This document shows positions 44,774 to 53,035 of a DNA stretch of 64,000 nt, piece after piece; positions within the stretch are counted from its first letter, which is position 1, and the number at the start of each line of letters is the position of its first letter. The stretch comes from Paralcaligenes ureilyticus (GTDB lineage: Bacteria > Pseudomonadota > Gammaproteobacteria > Burkholderiales > Burkholderiaceae_B). A program made the translations under genes and the position numbers. The notes beneath the pieces were generated by a model that searched no databases, was not told where the DNA came from, and saw only the letters and a program-made list of their open reading frames with translations. Location: contig NZ_SMAJ01000011.1 in NCBI RefSeq assembly GCF_004346225.1, positions 62,001 through 126,000 on the forward strand, written 5' to 3'.

Positions 44774-46129
44774 ATGGCCAAATCGAAAAGTTCCTATGTA
44801 TGCATGGAGTGCGGTGGCACCAGCCTGAAATGGGCGGGCCAGTGTCCGCACTGCAATGCCTGGAATTCGCTGCAAGAGTCGCTTGACGCGGGCACATCCA
44901 CACATCGTTTTGCTCCTCTGGCGGGCGCCGGCCCCATACGCAGCCTGGCTGAGATCGAGGCGCGCGAGTTGCCGCGCCAGCCATCGGGCATTCCCGAATT
45001 CGACCGGGTGTTGGGCGGCGGCCTCGTCGCCGGCGCCGTGGTGCTGATCGGGGGCGATCCGGGCATCGGCAAGTCGACGCTTTTGCTGCAGGCGATGGCG
45101 TCCTTGTCCAAGGCCGTAAACGTGCTGTATGTGACGGGCGAAGAATCTGCCGAGCAAGTGGCGTTGCACGCCAGGCGTCTTGAACTGGCGACCAGCGGGA
45201 TCAATCTCCTGGCTGAAATCCGCCTTGAAGCGATTGTGACGGCGTTGACCGAGACGCGGCCCAGCGTGGCCGTCATTGATTCGATCCAGACCCTTTATTC
45301 CAGCGAACTGAGTGCTGCGCCGGGTTCCGTCTCGCAGGTGCGCGAGTGCGCGGCGCAACTGACGCGTCTGGCCAAGCAGACAGGCATTACTATCGTCCTG
45401 ATTGGCCATGTGACCAAGGATGGAACGCTGGCGGGGCCGCGCGTACTCGAACATATTGTCGACACGGTGTTGTATTTCGAGGGTGACACTCATTCATCCT
45501 TCAGGCTTGTTCGGGCGTTCAAGAATCGTTTCGGCGCCGTCAACGAGCTAGGCGTGTTTGCCATGACCGACAAAGGTTTGCGCGGGGTCAGCAATCCGTC
45601 AGCCTTGTTTCTGTCGCAGCATGATCAGGATGTGGCGGGCTCTTGCGTGATGGCCACTCAGGAGGGAACGCGGCCTTTGCTGGTCGAGATTCAGGCCCTG
45701 GTTGATAGCGCGCATGCCCCCAATCCGCGGCGTTTGTCAGTGGGGCTCGAAGGCACGCGCCTGGCCATGTTGCTGGCTGTGTTGCATCGTCATGCGGGCG
45801 TTGCCACTTTTGATCAGGATGTGTTCGTCAATGCGGTGGGGGGCGTCAAGATTACCGAGCCGGCCGCTGATCTGGCCGTTTTGCTGGCCATCATGTCTTC
45901 GATGCGCAATCGGCCTTTGCCCAAGGGGCTGATTGTATTTGGCGAGGTGGGGCTGGCGGGCGAGATCCGCCCCGCCCCGCGGGGCCAGGAGCGGTTGCGC
46001 GAGGCGGCCAAGCTGGGTTTTAACGTAGCGCTTATCCCCAAGGCCAATGCGCCCAGGCAGGCCATTGAAGGCCTGGATATCTGGGCAGTGGATCGCGTGG
46101 ATGCCGCCATAGATCGCCTGCGCCAATGA
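44774..46129 (+). CDS. radA: DNA repair protein RadA
   Basis: RecA-like branch-migration ATPase of 451 residues (Sms). Four Cys of a zinc finger (C10, C13, C24, C27 in CMECGG...CPHC) begin the protein, followed by Walker A GGDPGIGKST (about 93-102), the RadA-specific KNRFGAVNELGVF motif (about 251-263), and a C-terminal Lon-protease-like domain that lacks the catalytic site. All family landmarks are intact. It lies 52 bp behind the SDR gene. Confidence 0.96.
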   Translation: MAKSKSSYVCMECGGTSLKWAGQCPHCNAWNSLQESLDAGTSTHRFAPLAGAGPIRSLAEIEARELPRQPSGIPEFDRVLGGGLVAGAVVLIGGDPGIGKSTLLLQAMASLSKAVNVLYVTGEESAEQVALHARRLELATSGINLLAEIRLEAIVTALTETRPSVAVIDSIQTLYSSELSAAPGSVSQVRECAAQLTRLAKQTGITIVLIGHVTKDGTLAGPRVLEHIVDTVLYFEGDTHSSFRLVRAFKNRFGAVNELGVFAMTDKGLRGVSNPSALFLSQHDQDVAGSCVMATQEGTRPLLVEIQALVDSAHAPNPRRLSVGLEGTRLAMLLAVLHRHAGVATFDQDVFVNAVGGVKITEPAADLAVLLAIMSSMRNRPLPKGLIVFGEVGLAGEIRPAPRGQERLREAAKLGFNVALIPKANAPRQAIEGLDIWAVDRVDAAIDRLRQ

Positions 46130-46181
46130 TGACGTTCATGGCGATAATTTCATGTAGACGCCATCTTGGCCGTGGCGGATA

Positions 46182-46207
46182 TGTAGCGGCACCCCTCGTG
46201 GGTGCCA
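46182..46207 (+). repeat. GTAG-headed REP repeat, single copy
   Basis: GGCACCC class with one change in the loop (CTCGT for CTTGT). It lies in the 100 bp between radA and the TauE-family gene. Confidence 0.88.
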
Positions 46208-46229
46208 TATTTCATAAAGGAATACCCAG

Positions 46230-47006
46230 GTGGAGTGGTACCTAATCGTGTTGGGCTGCCTCTTGTCTGGCGCGCTGATCGGGTTTACGGGCGGGGTGCT
46301 GGGTATCGGCGGCGGTTTGCTGGCCATTCCCCTGCTGGGCCTGGTGTTCGGCATGCCGCAGCAGGCTGCGCAGGGCACGGCCCTCATCATGGTCTTGCCG
46401 GCGGTGCTGATATCGGTGCGCAAATACAATCAGTATTCGAAAATCGATCTGCGCGCCGCTGCGGCCGGCGCCGCGGGTTCCATTGTCTTTACGTGGCTGG
46501 GCGCCCGGTTTGCCCTGGGCATCGATCCCACCTTGTTGCGCCGTGTTTATGCCGTATTCATTTTAGGTATCGCCATCTTTTATTTTTTCCAGAGCCGGCC
46601 AAGAAACCCAAATGGTCGGCCAGCCTCGCCGCCTCGCAGCGCGGCAGACTACCACAAGGGTTGGTTCGCGCTGGTAGGGGTGCTGGCCGGTACGATAGGG
46701 GGTGTTTTTGGCGTAGGCGGGTCGGTGGTGGCCGTACCGTTTCTCACCACGTTTTTTCGTTTGCCGCAAACTTCGGCGCAGGCTTTGGCGATGACCACCA
46801 TTATTCCCGGAACCTTTGTGGCGCTCTTGACGTATTCGGCGCATGGACAGGCCCACTGGTCGCAAGGGATACCATTGGCGATCGGCAGCATTTGCTGTGT
46901 TCCCTATGGAGTCCGGCTTGCGTACTCGATGCCCGAGCCGCGTCTGAAAAGAATATTTGCCGTGATGCTGCTGGTAATCATGTTTTTATTGCTGGCCAAG
47001 GCCTGA
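46230..47006 (+). CDS. Sulfite exporter TauE/SafE family protein
   Basis: Inner-membrane protein of 258 residues with about eight helices in two repeats, each opening with a TauE/SafE signature: GALIGFTGGVLGIGGGLLAIPLL (about 11-33) and GTIGGVFGVGGSVVAVPFL (about 150-168). Family members export sulfite, sulfoacetate or other organic anions. It starts at GTG 46230 with AAAGGA 8 nt upstream. The substrate cannot be assigned; kdkA follows after 39 bp. Confidence 0.88.
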   Translation: MEWYLIVLGCLLSGALIGFTGGVLGIGGGLLAIPLLGLVFGMPQQAAQGTALIMVLPAVLISVRKYNQYSKIDLRAAAAGAAGSIVFTWLGARFALGIDPTLLRRVYAVFILGIAIFYFFQSRPRNPNGRPASPPRSAADYHKGWFALVGVLAGTIGGVFGVGGSVVAVPFLTTFFRLPQTSAQALAMTTIIPGTFVALLTYSAHGQAHWSQGIPLAIGSICCVPYGVRLAYSMPEPRLKRIFAVMLLVIMFLLLAKA

Positions 47007-47045
47007 CACGATGGCTACGCGCTGGCTTTTTGCAGAGGTGTCCTG

Positions 47046-47744
47046 ATGCAGCCCGCCGTGCGTAGCGCAGAGATTACCCTGGAAGACGGGGCAATACGTT
47101 TTGATCCTGGCCGCGTGGGGCATCCCGGCGCGTTCCTGTTTGATCCGGAGGCACCCCAAAATCGGGCTGCGCCGGTGCAGGTGGGCGGGCGTCAAGGCGC
47201 CTGGTACACGCAGGGCGAGTATGGGGCTGGCGTGCTGCGTCATTACCGGCGTGGCGGCCTGATCGCACGCCTTAGCCGGGATCGTTACGTTTGGGCGGGC
47301 GCGGGGCGTGTACGTTCATTTGCGGAGTTCGAACTGTTGCAAAACATGCACGCTCAGGGCTTGCCGATTCCAGCGCCTTTGGCGGCGGCATATTGGCGTA
47401 GCGGGATGACGTATCGCGCGGCGATATTGATTGAACGTTTGCCTCATGTGCAGACCTTGGCCAAGGTGCTCGATCGGCCCAGCCATCAGGCGGTGGCCGA
47501 GGCTATCTTTTCCATGCATCAGGCGGGGGTGTGGCATGCCGACTTGAATGCCTATAACATTTTGCTCGGCGATGATGGCAAGGTGTGGTTGATCGATTTC
47601 GACCGCGGACGCGGCAACGGCGTGTCGCCTTCACAGCGCCGGAATAATTTATTGCGTTTGCGCCGGTCGCTGGAAAAAGTGGCGGGTCCGGTCGGCGTCG
47701 CGTATTGGGAAACACTTGATAAGGCTTATCGGAGATGCGCTTGA
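47046..47744 (+). CDS. kdkA: 3-deoxy-D-manno-octulosonic acid (KDO) kinase
   Basis: Inner-membrane-associated kinase of 232 residues that phosphorylates O-4 of the first KDO of lipid A core, found in organisms such as Bordetella, Haemophilus and Vibrio with a single KDO. It has a protein-kinase-like catalytic loop HADLNAYNIL (about 171-180), the metal Asp of WLIDFDRGR (about 187-195), and the early YRRGGLIARLSRDRYVW segment of KdkA. It overlaps the next gene. The LPS glycosyltransferases at 60-63 kb would act on the same core. Confidence 0.92.
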   Translation: MQPAVRSAEITLEDGAIRFDPGRVGHPGAFLFDPEAPQNRAAPVQVGGRQGAWYTQGEYGAGVLRHYRRGGLIARLSRDRYVWAGAGRVRSFAEFELLQNMHAQGLPIPAPLAAAYWRSGMTYRAAILIERLPHVQTLAKVLDRPSHQAVAEAIFSMHQAGVWHADLNAYNILLGDDGKVWLIDFDRGRGNGVSPSQRRNNLLRLRRSLEKVAGPVGVAYWETLDKAYRRCA

Positions 47745-48106
47745 AGACGAAAACCCTAACGTTGTATGGGCTGCATAAATGCAGCACCTGTGTCAAGGCC
47801 AGGGCATGGCTGGATGAACATGGAAAGCCCTATGCTTTTATCGATTATCGCGAAGAGCCCATTGCCGCACCGCAGTTGCAGAAATGGTCGCGTGAGCTGG
47901 GTGGTTGGGAAAAGCTGGTCAATCGCGCGTCCATGACGTGGCGCAACCTGCCTGATAGCCGCAAGGCTCCCGAATCCGATGCGCAATGGGCGGAGCTCGT
48001 CGCCGAGTTTCCTGCCCTGGTGAGACGCCCCGTCATGGTTGAGGCAGACGGCTCGGTGAGTGTCGGTTTTTCCGACAAAAAGTACAGTGAGTTGTTGGGC
48101 GGCTGA
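47735..48106 (+). CDS. ArsC/Spx-family thiol reductase-like protein
   Basis: 123-residue thioredoxin-fold protein of the ArsC/Spx/YffB family. It has the N-terminal C-x2-C (HKCSTCVKARAWLDE) with the second Cys a variable feature, followed by LVNRASMTWRNL and a RRPVMVEADG strand with the conserved Arg-Pro. YffB-like members bind glutathione; an arsenate reductase role is not supported by neighbours. The ATG at 47735 sits too close to a GGAG; TTG 47741 is an alternative start, coupled to the kdkA stop. Confidence 0.85.
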   Translation: MRLKTKTLTLYGLHKCSTCVKARAWLDEHGKPYAFIDYREEPIAAPQLQKWSRELGGWEKLVNRASMTWRNLPDSRKAPESDAQWAELVAEFPALVRRPVMVEADGSVSVGFSDKKYSELLGG

Positions 48107-48141
48107 CGTGCCCGGATTGATTTTTTTTCAGGATTGTTTCT

Positions 48142-48825
48142 ATGCTGACCCAGGAAGAGCTTAAACAGAAGGTGGCCCGTGCGGCGCTCGATTACGTTTT
48201 ACCCCTGCTTGCGCCGGATGTCGTTATCGGGATCGGCACCGGGTCCACGGCTAACTTGTTCATAGACGGCCTGGCGGCGCATAAACACCTTTTCAAGGGT
48301 GCAGTGTCCAGTTCGGAGCGTAGTTCGGCGCGTCTGACGGCACTGGGCATTCATGTGTTCGACCTGAATCAGATCGATCGCGTGCCGGTGTATATCGACG
48401 GGGCCGATGAAATCGACGCCGGCCTGAATATGATCAAGGGCGGCGGCGGGGCGCTTACGCGCGAAAAGATCGTGGCGTCGGTGGCTGACCGGTTCGTTTG
48501 TATTGTTGACGAATCCAAGCTGGTACCCTGTCTGGGCAAATTTCCCTTGCCGATTGAAGTGATTCCCATGGCGATTGCCGAGGTGTCGCGCCGTGTCGCC
48601 CGGTTTGGCGGGACCGCCGCCTTGCGCCAGGGGTTTACGACCGACAACGGTTGCCAGATTCTGGATGTGTCGGGCCTGCGGATCGAGTCTCCAGCCGAAC
48701 TGGAGGCGCAGATCAACAATATCGCAGGTGTCGTGACTTGCGGCTTGTTTGCCATTGCGGGGGCCGACGTGGCCTTGCTGTCGACGCAGCAAGGCGTCCA
48801 GACGCTGTATTCGCCGCGGTCATAA
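48142..48825 (+). CDS. rpiA: Ribose-5-phosphate isomerase A
   Basis: Interconverts ribose 5-phosphate and ribulose 5-phosphate in the pentose phosphate pathway. 227 residues with the phosphate loop [13 protein letters not shown] (about 30-42), [25 protein letters not shown] (about 88-112; catalytic Asp and Glu), and the late [13 protein letters not shown] strand. AGGA lies about 8 nt before the ATG. It is 35 bp after the ArsC-like gene. Confidence 0.96.
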   Translation: MLTQEELKQKVARAALDYVLPLLAPDVVIGIGTGSTANLFIDGLAAHKHLFKGAVSSSERSSARLTALGIHVFDLNQIDRVPVYIDGADEIDAGLNMIKGGGGALTREKIVASVADRFVCIVDESKLVPCLGKFPLPIEVIPMAIAEVSRRVARFGGTAALRQGFTTDNGCQILDVSGLRIESPAELEAQINNIAGVVTCGLFAIAGADVALLSTQQGVQTLYSPRS

Positions 48826-48849
48826 ACCGGTCATAATTTCGGTGTAGGA

Positions 48850-48880
48850 TTGAGAATGGCCTGAGTGATAGACTTATTAT
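48850..48880 (+). promoter_or_regulatory. Candidate promoter upstream of phoU
   Basis: TTGAGA (48850-48855) and TTATTA/TATTAT (48874-48880) with 18-19 bp between them lie about 80 bp before phoU. I see no clear pho box, so phosphate control is not shown. Confidence 0.35.
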
Positions 48881-48959
48881 TTGCCGGCGCGTTTGGGCGT
48901 TCGGCGTGCCGCTTTACCGACTGACTACCGACTGACTTTTACGATGATCCAAGGCTGAT

Positions 48960-49685
48960 ATGTCCGAGCATACGAATAAACAGTTTCATTCCGATCTGGA
49001 AACCACGCGCTCGCTGTTCCTGCAGATGGGAGGGGTGGTCGAGGCCATGGTGCAAGAGGGTATGGAGGCACTCTCCAGCGGCGACTTGAGCCTGGTCGAT
49101 CGAGTGAGGGAGCGCGAAAAGGATGTCAATCGGCTCGAGGTTGAAATCGATGAACTCATCGGTCTGTTGATCGCTCGCAATCAGCCGACCGCCATCGATT
49201 TGCGTTTGTTGCTGTCGGTTTCGAAGATGTTGACCGATATGGAGCGTTGTGGCGATGAGGCTGAAAAGATCGCGAAGATGGCGCGCCGCCTGCATGAGTC
49301 CGAGACTCCCTATGTGCCGGTGATCGAGTTGCGGCATATGGCCAGTCATGTGGCGACGATGATACGCGACGCACTGGATTCTTTTGCGCGCGAAGATCCT
49401 GTTCATGCGGCGATGGTGGTGCGTAATGACAAGGATGTGGATAAGGAGTGGAAGGCTTCCTTGCGTCATGTCATTACCTATATGATTGAAGACCCCCGCA
49501 CGATTTCACGTTCCATTGATTTGATTTTCATTGCCCGTTCGCTGGAGCGCATTGGCGATCATGCGAAGAATATGGCTGAGCGGGTTATTTATATGGTGCG
49601 CGGTGATGATGTGCGCCACACGGGCGTCAAGAACACCGAGCGTACCGCCCGCGGCGGGGTCCCCGACGAAGAAAACGAGATCTGA
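48960..49685 (+). CDS. phoU: Phosphate signalling protein PhoU
   Basis: 241-residue, all-helical cytosolic protein with two PhoU domains (about 15-105 and 120-215), each carrying an acidic metal-binding helix (ADLSLVDRVREREKDVNRLEVEIDE-like and ARSLERIGDHAKNMAE). It couples the Pst phosphate transporter to PhoR/PhoB. The Pst genes are not linked here, so phoU stands alone after rpiA. It should act with PhoR elsewhere in the genome. Confidence 0.93.
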   Translation: MSEHTNKQFHSDLETTRSLFLQMGGVVEAMVQEGMEALSSGDLSLVDRVREREKDVNRLEVEIDELIGLLIARNQPTAIDLRLLLSVSKMLTDMERCGDEAEKIAKMARRLHESETPYVPVIELRHMASHVATMIRDALDSFAREDPVHAAMVVRNDKDVDKEWKASLRHVITYMIEDPRTISRSIDLIFIARSLERIGDHAKNMAERVIYMVRGDDVRHTGVKNTERTARGGVPDEENEI

Positions 49686-49703
49686 TGGTATCAGCGCCTT
49701 CGT

Positions 49704-50341
49704 TGTAGCGGCACCCGTAGCGCCCCTTTACTTTTGTAGCGCCACCCCTTGTGGGTGGCATTCATCCTTTCGCATTAATGTTATCTTGGCTAGAACCTCC
49801 TTCCAGAGCGTTTTTGGTCAAGCCATATACGGCGCGGGATGTTTGGGTATTTGTCGGTTGGGTATCTGAAGACGCCGTCTATGGGGGCCGGGGCGGGGCA
49901 TGCCAAGAATTCACTTGCCGGCAGCTACCTCTGTCGTTGCCTGTAGCCTGCCTCTATCACGTTGCCCGTAGACCCCCATCGAACGAACACCCGCCGGCCC
50001 CCACATATCCTCGGTGCATGCCATCAACGCAGCCGCAGGGCGAGGGGTGGGTACCGTCCGGTCATTCGCCCGACGCCCGCCTGGACGAGGCAGACCCGGG
50101 CAGTCGGAGCGCGCAGCGCCCCGACCGCTGGACGGACCGGACGGTACCCACCCCTCGCCCTGCGGCGTCTTAATAGAACTACCCAACCCTAAACGATTAC
50201 CCCACCCAAACGGCTCAAAAAAACAGCGACACGAAACCCGTTCAGTTCCGTAAACACTTCAACCGAAAATGCCCTAGCCTCGCATCGTGTGATGGATGTT
50301 GGCGCGGTCGTCGCTTGTAGCGACAGTTCTTGTAGCTGCCA
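49704..50341 (+). repeat. REP-bounded element, copy C (variant core)
   Basis: A truncated REP head at 49704 and a full GCCACCC-class REP at 49735-49760 are followed by CGCATTAAT...ATCTTG.CTAGAACC, a segment shared with the left end of foldback copy B (63130-63154). The right end ATCGTGTGATGGATGTTGGC (from 50286) resembles the end of copy B, and a decayed REP follows at 50316-50341. The interior differs from copies A and B and contains a 32-bp perfect inverted repeat. Copy C, about 600 bp, fills most of the 739-bp gap between phoU and yggX, and I see no protein in it. Confidence 0.7.
50032..50166. repeat. Perfect 32-bp inverted repeat in copy C
   Basis: Arms 50032-50063 and 50135-50166 are exact complements, starting GCCGCAGGGCGAGGGG and ending with CCGTCCGGTC. 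The 71-nt loop holds a smaller stem (GTCGG with CCGAC). As RNA or single-stranded DNA this would be a very stable rod. The repetition makes the palindrome read as similar Pro/Arg-rich peptides on both strands, which are not real genes. Confidence 0.95.
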
Positions 50342-50380
50342 AAATCGTTGATAACCGTCACGGTATTTTTAGAACGCCGA

Positions 50381-50406
50381 TGGCAGCCACAAGGGCTGCC
50401 GCTACA
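50381..50406 (-). repeat. GTAG-headed REP repeat downstream of yggX
   Basis: Intact GGCAGCC-class copy on the minus strand, 18 bp beyond the yggX stop. It pairs in inverted orientation with the decayed copy at 50316-50341. Confidence 0.92.
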
Positions 50407-50424
50407 TCATCCCGGCCGGGACTT

Positions 50425-50697
50425 TCATTCTTCCGGCGGCACATACCCTTGGGCTTCCACCGAGCCGTCTTCAAACAGAAAATTTTCCATTTGCTGCGCC
50501 AGGTATTTGCGGGCGCGGGCGTCGGCGAGGTTGAGGCGGTTCTCGTTGACCAGGCGCGTCTGGATATCAAGCCATTGTCCCCAGGCTTCCTTCGAGATGC
50601 TTTGCCATATCCGCGTGCCCAGGGGGCCGGGATAGGGGGGGAAATCCAGCCCTTGGGCCTCGCGCTTGAGTTTTACACATTGAACCATTCGTGCCAT
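50425..50697 (-). CDS. yggX: Probable Fe(2+)-trafficking / oxidative damage protection protein YggX
   Basis: 90-residue cytosolic protein that protects iron-sulfur enzymes from oxidative damage. [42 protein letters not shown] is the family opening with its single conserved Cys7; the rest ([27 protein letters not shown]) is the typical helical part. An AAAGG box precedes the ATG. Often beside mutY or argA; argA is nearby here, with a GT25 gene between. Confidence 0.95.
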   Translation of the reverse strand: MARMVQCVKLKREAQGLDFPPYPGPLGTRIWQSISKEAWGQWLDIQTRLVNENRLNLADARARKYLAQQMENFLFEDGSVEAQGYVPPEE

Positions 50698-50838
50698 GGC
50701 GTTGCACCTTTAAAGCGAATAAATAAGTAATAGAAGTATTGTACTGATGAAGCGTTGGCCGATGCCCTGTTGTCAGGTTTTGGGCTCGCTCCGGGCATTA
50801 ATCGCGTTTCAATACTGTTTTAAACGCCGATCGCGATT

Positions 50839-51603
50839 TCACCGCATTTTGTGCCGAATGAAAAACCCTGCATTATGAATGCTGCGTTTGATGGTATCGG
50901 CCAGGCTGGAGTATTCGCGGCGCATTATGTCCTGCGGTGAGCGTTTGTATGTGGATTCTCCTGAACTGATCGCCGACTCAAAACTTTCGTCGGGTCGAAC
51001 GCAAATGGGATCCACGCCTATCGCTTCGACTTTGTGTTCGTAGAAACGGTCGATCGTATCATCGACCGGATAAATCCATTCGGTGCAGTGAGCCAACAAT
51101 TTTTTCGCTTGGGCGGGGGCCAGCAAGTAGCCGGCTGTGTGGGAAAAGCCTTTGGAGAATTTTTTTACCGTGAAGGGGCCGATTTGTTCCAGCGTCAGGC
51201 CTTTATGGTCCTTGTTCTTGTTGCTGGGTTCAATCCAGACGAATCCGTATTTATCTGCAAATTCGGCCGCTCGTTCATAGAAATCCATGAAGGGCGCCAG
51301 CAAGATGGCGTCGTCTTCCAGCACGATCATGGCCTGATCATCGCTCAGGCATTTTTCCCATAGCTGATAGTGGCTGGCAAAGCAGCCCAGTTGAGACAGG
51401 CGCAGCGGCGTACCCTGGCCTCTGCGTTGTGCTCGTTTTTTGTCATTGTATTTTTTGAACAAATAATAATCGGGGTTTTCGGCCCCGTTGATAGCGTCAA
51501 AAAACTCGTACTGCACCTCCAGGCCGGCAAATTGCCGACGCATGAAATCGCGCCGCGCGCTGGCCGACGAGAGGCTGACGACATAGATGGGCAGTGCCGG
51601 CAT
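50839..51603 (-). CDS. Glycosyltransferase family 25 (LPS biosynthesis)
   Basis: 254-residue GT25 enzyme, a family that adds galactose or related sugars to LPS core. It starts PALPIYVVSLSSASARRDFM..Q, then has GCFASHYQLWEKCL and the MIVLEDDAILL motif, where the DD residues bind the nucleotide-sugar metal, and a later DDTIDRFYEHK. The C-terminus is basic and could touch the membrane. ATG 51603 lies 2 bp after the argA stop, so the gene is likely in an operon with argA. Confidence 0.88.
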   Translation of the reverse strand: MPALPIYVVSLSSASARRDFMRRQFAGLEVQYEFFDAINGAENPDYYLFKKYNDKKRAQRRGQGTPLRLSQLGCFASHYQLWEKCLSDDQAMIVLEDDAILLAPFMDFYERAAEFADKYGFVWIEPSNKNKDHKGLTLEQIGPFTVKKFSKGFSHTAGYLLAPAQAKKLLAHCTEWIYPVDDTIDRFYEHKVEAIGVDPICVRPDESFESAISSGESTYKRSPQDIMRREYSSLADTIKRSIHNAGFFIRHKMR

Positions 51604-51605
51604 GC

Positions 51606-52961
51606 TTAAAGCTTTTTGATGAATATCAAGCTGTTGCGCGAGCGGTTGTAATGGGCCTGGCGTTCGCGGGGCAAATCGGCAATTCCGCCTTGCACGAAGC
51701 CGCGCTTGATGAACCAGTGAGAGGTACGTGTGGTCAGTACGAACAGGCGCCGGGCTCCCATGGCGCGGGCGCGAGACTCGGTATGGCGCAGCAATATTTC
51801 GCCTTCTCCCGTGCCTTGCCATTCGGGATGAACGATCAGGCAGGCCATTTCGGCCATGTTTTCGTCACGGTAGGGCATCAGGGCGACGCAGCCGTAGATG
51901 ACGCCATCGTGTTCGAGCACGGTGAATTTTTCCACATCGCGCTCAATGACGGAGCGGCCGCGGGGTACCAGGGTGCCGTCCTCTTCAAGCGGCTCGATCA
52001 ATTGGACGATGGCTCCCACGTCGTCGACGGTGGCCGGCCGCAGATCGTCCAGCGTATCTTCGACCACCATGGTGCCCACGCCGTCGTGGGTGAATATTTC
52101 CAGCAGCACGCTGCCGTCGAGCGTGTAGGGAACCAGATGGGCGCGGGCAACGCCGCGCTTGACGGCACGCGAAGCATGCGCCAGAAACGAGGCGGTGTCT
52201 TCATCCAGCGTGCCGGTCGCCAGCAAGGCATCGGCATCTTCGCGCGCCAACTCGGTGTCGACCAGGCCGTCGGCGTCGAGCACCGTGCGCCCCTGTGTCA
52301 GGAAAATCAGTTTTTCAGCACGCAAGGATACGGCCGCGCTGGTGGCTAGATCTTCCATGGCCAGGTTGAAGGCTTCGCCGGTGGGCGAGAATCCCAGCGG
52401 CGACAGGAGTACGATGGCGCCCTGGTTGATAATGTTCTTGATGGCGTCCAGATCCAGTTTGCGCACGGCCCCGGCATGTTTGTAGTCGATGCCGTCGATC
52501 ACGCCCACTGGCCTGGCTGTGACGAAATTTCCCGAAATGACCCGGATATGGGCGTGCGACATGGGGGTATTGGGCAGCCCCTGGCTGAATGCCGCTTCGA
52601 TATCCAGGCGGATTTCACCTGCGGCCTCTTTGGCGCATTCCAGCGCTTCGACGCTGGTCGGTTCGGTGCCGCGCCCGAACTGCGTCTGATAGCCTTTGAG
52701 CTTGAGTTGTTCGTTGACTTGCGGCCGCGAGCCATGCACCAGCACCAGCCTGACCCCCACGGCCGACAACAGGGACAGGTCCTGCACCAGGGTGTTGAGC
52801 GCGCCGTCGCCCACCAGCTCGCCGCCGAAGGCGATGACAAAGGTTTTGCCGCGAAAATCATGCACATACGGCGCCACTTCGCGAAACCAGCGAACAAATT
52901 GAGCCGGCGCAAATTCGGGTGCTTCCTGGGCGGATACGGTATCTGGTTCGTTGGGGGCCAT
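51606..52961 (-). CDS. argA: N-acetylglutamate synthase (amino-acid N-acetyltransferase)
   Basis: First enzyme of arginine synthesis, 451 residues. The N-terminal amino-acid-kinase domain (about 25-285; LVLVHGSRPQVNEQL near 75) binds arginine for feedback inhibition, and the C-terminal GNAT domain (about 305-450; CLIVHPEWQGTGEGEILL, with the Q/R-x-x-G-x-G/A acetyl-CoA loop) does the transfer. It is divergent from hrpA and upstream of the GT25 gene. Confidence 0.94.
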   Translation of the reverse strand: MAPNEPDTVSAQEAPEFAPAQFVRWFREVAPYVHDFRGKTFVIAFGGELVGDGALNTLVQDLSLLSAVGVRLVLVHGSRPQVNEQLKLKGYQTQFGRGTEPTSVEALECAKEAAGEIRLDIEAAFSQGLPNTPMSHAHIRVISGNFVTARPVGVIDGIDYKHAGAVRKLDLDAIKNIINQGAIVLLSPLGFSPTGEAFNLAMEDLATSAAVSLRAEKLIFLTQGRTVLDADGLVDTELAREDADALLATGTLDEDTASFLAHASRAVKRGVARAHLVPYTLDGSVLLEIFTHDGVGTMVVEDTLDDLRPATVDDVGAIVQLIEPLEEDGTLVPRGRSVIERDVEKFTVLEHDGVIYGCVALMPYRDENMAEMACLIVHPEWQGTGEGEILLRHTESRARAMGARRLFVLTTRTSHWFIKRGFVQGGIADLPRERQAHYNRSRNSLIFIKKL

Positions 52962-53000
52962 GTTTTTTAGCTTAATAGGTCAGAGGGTGAGTTGCACAAA

Positions 53001-53008
53001 ATTATAAT
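53001..53008. promoter_or_regulatory. Shared -10 element for divergent argA and hrpA
   Basis: ATTATAAT is self-complementary and offers a consensus TATAAT on both strands (53003-53008 plus; 53001-53006 minus) in the 74-bp gap between the two start codons. The -35 regions are weak on both sides. Confidence 0.4.
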
Positions 53009-53035
53009 GAGTGCAGCCCATCAAAAAGAATTTTT

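Noticed and set aside
47735-48106. Arsenate reductase of an ars operon
   Set aside because: There is no arsR, arsB or acr3 nearby; sequence fits the Spx/YffB-like side of the family.
49911-50192. Pro/Arg-rich reading frames on both strands over the 32-bp palindrome
   Set aside because: The near-identical peptides on opposite strands follow from the inverted repeat; there is no ribosome binding site or protein-like composition.
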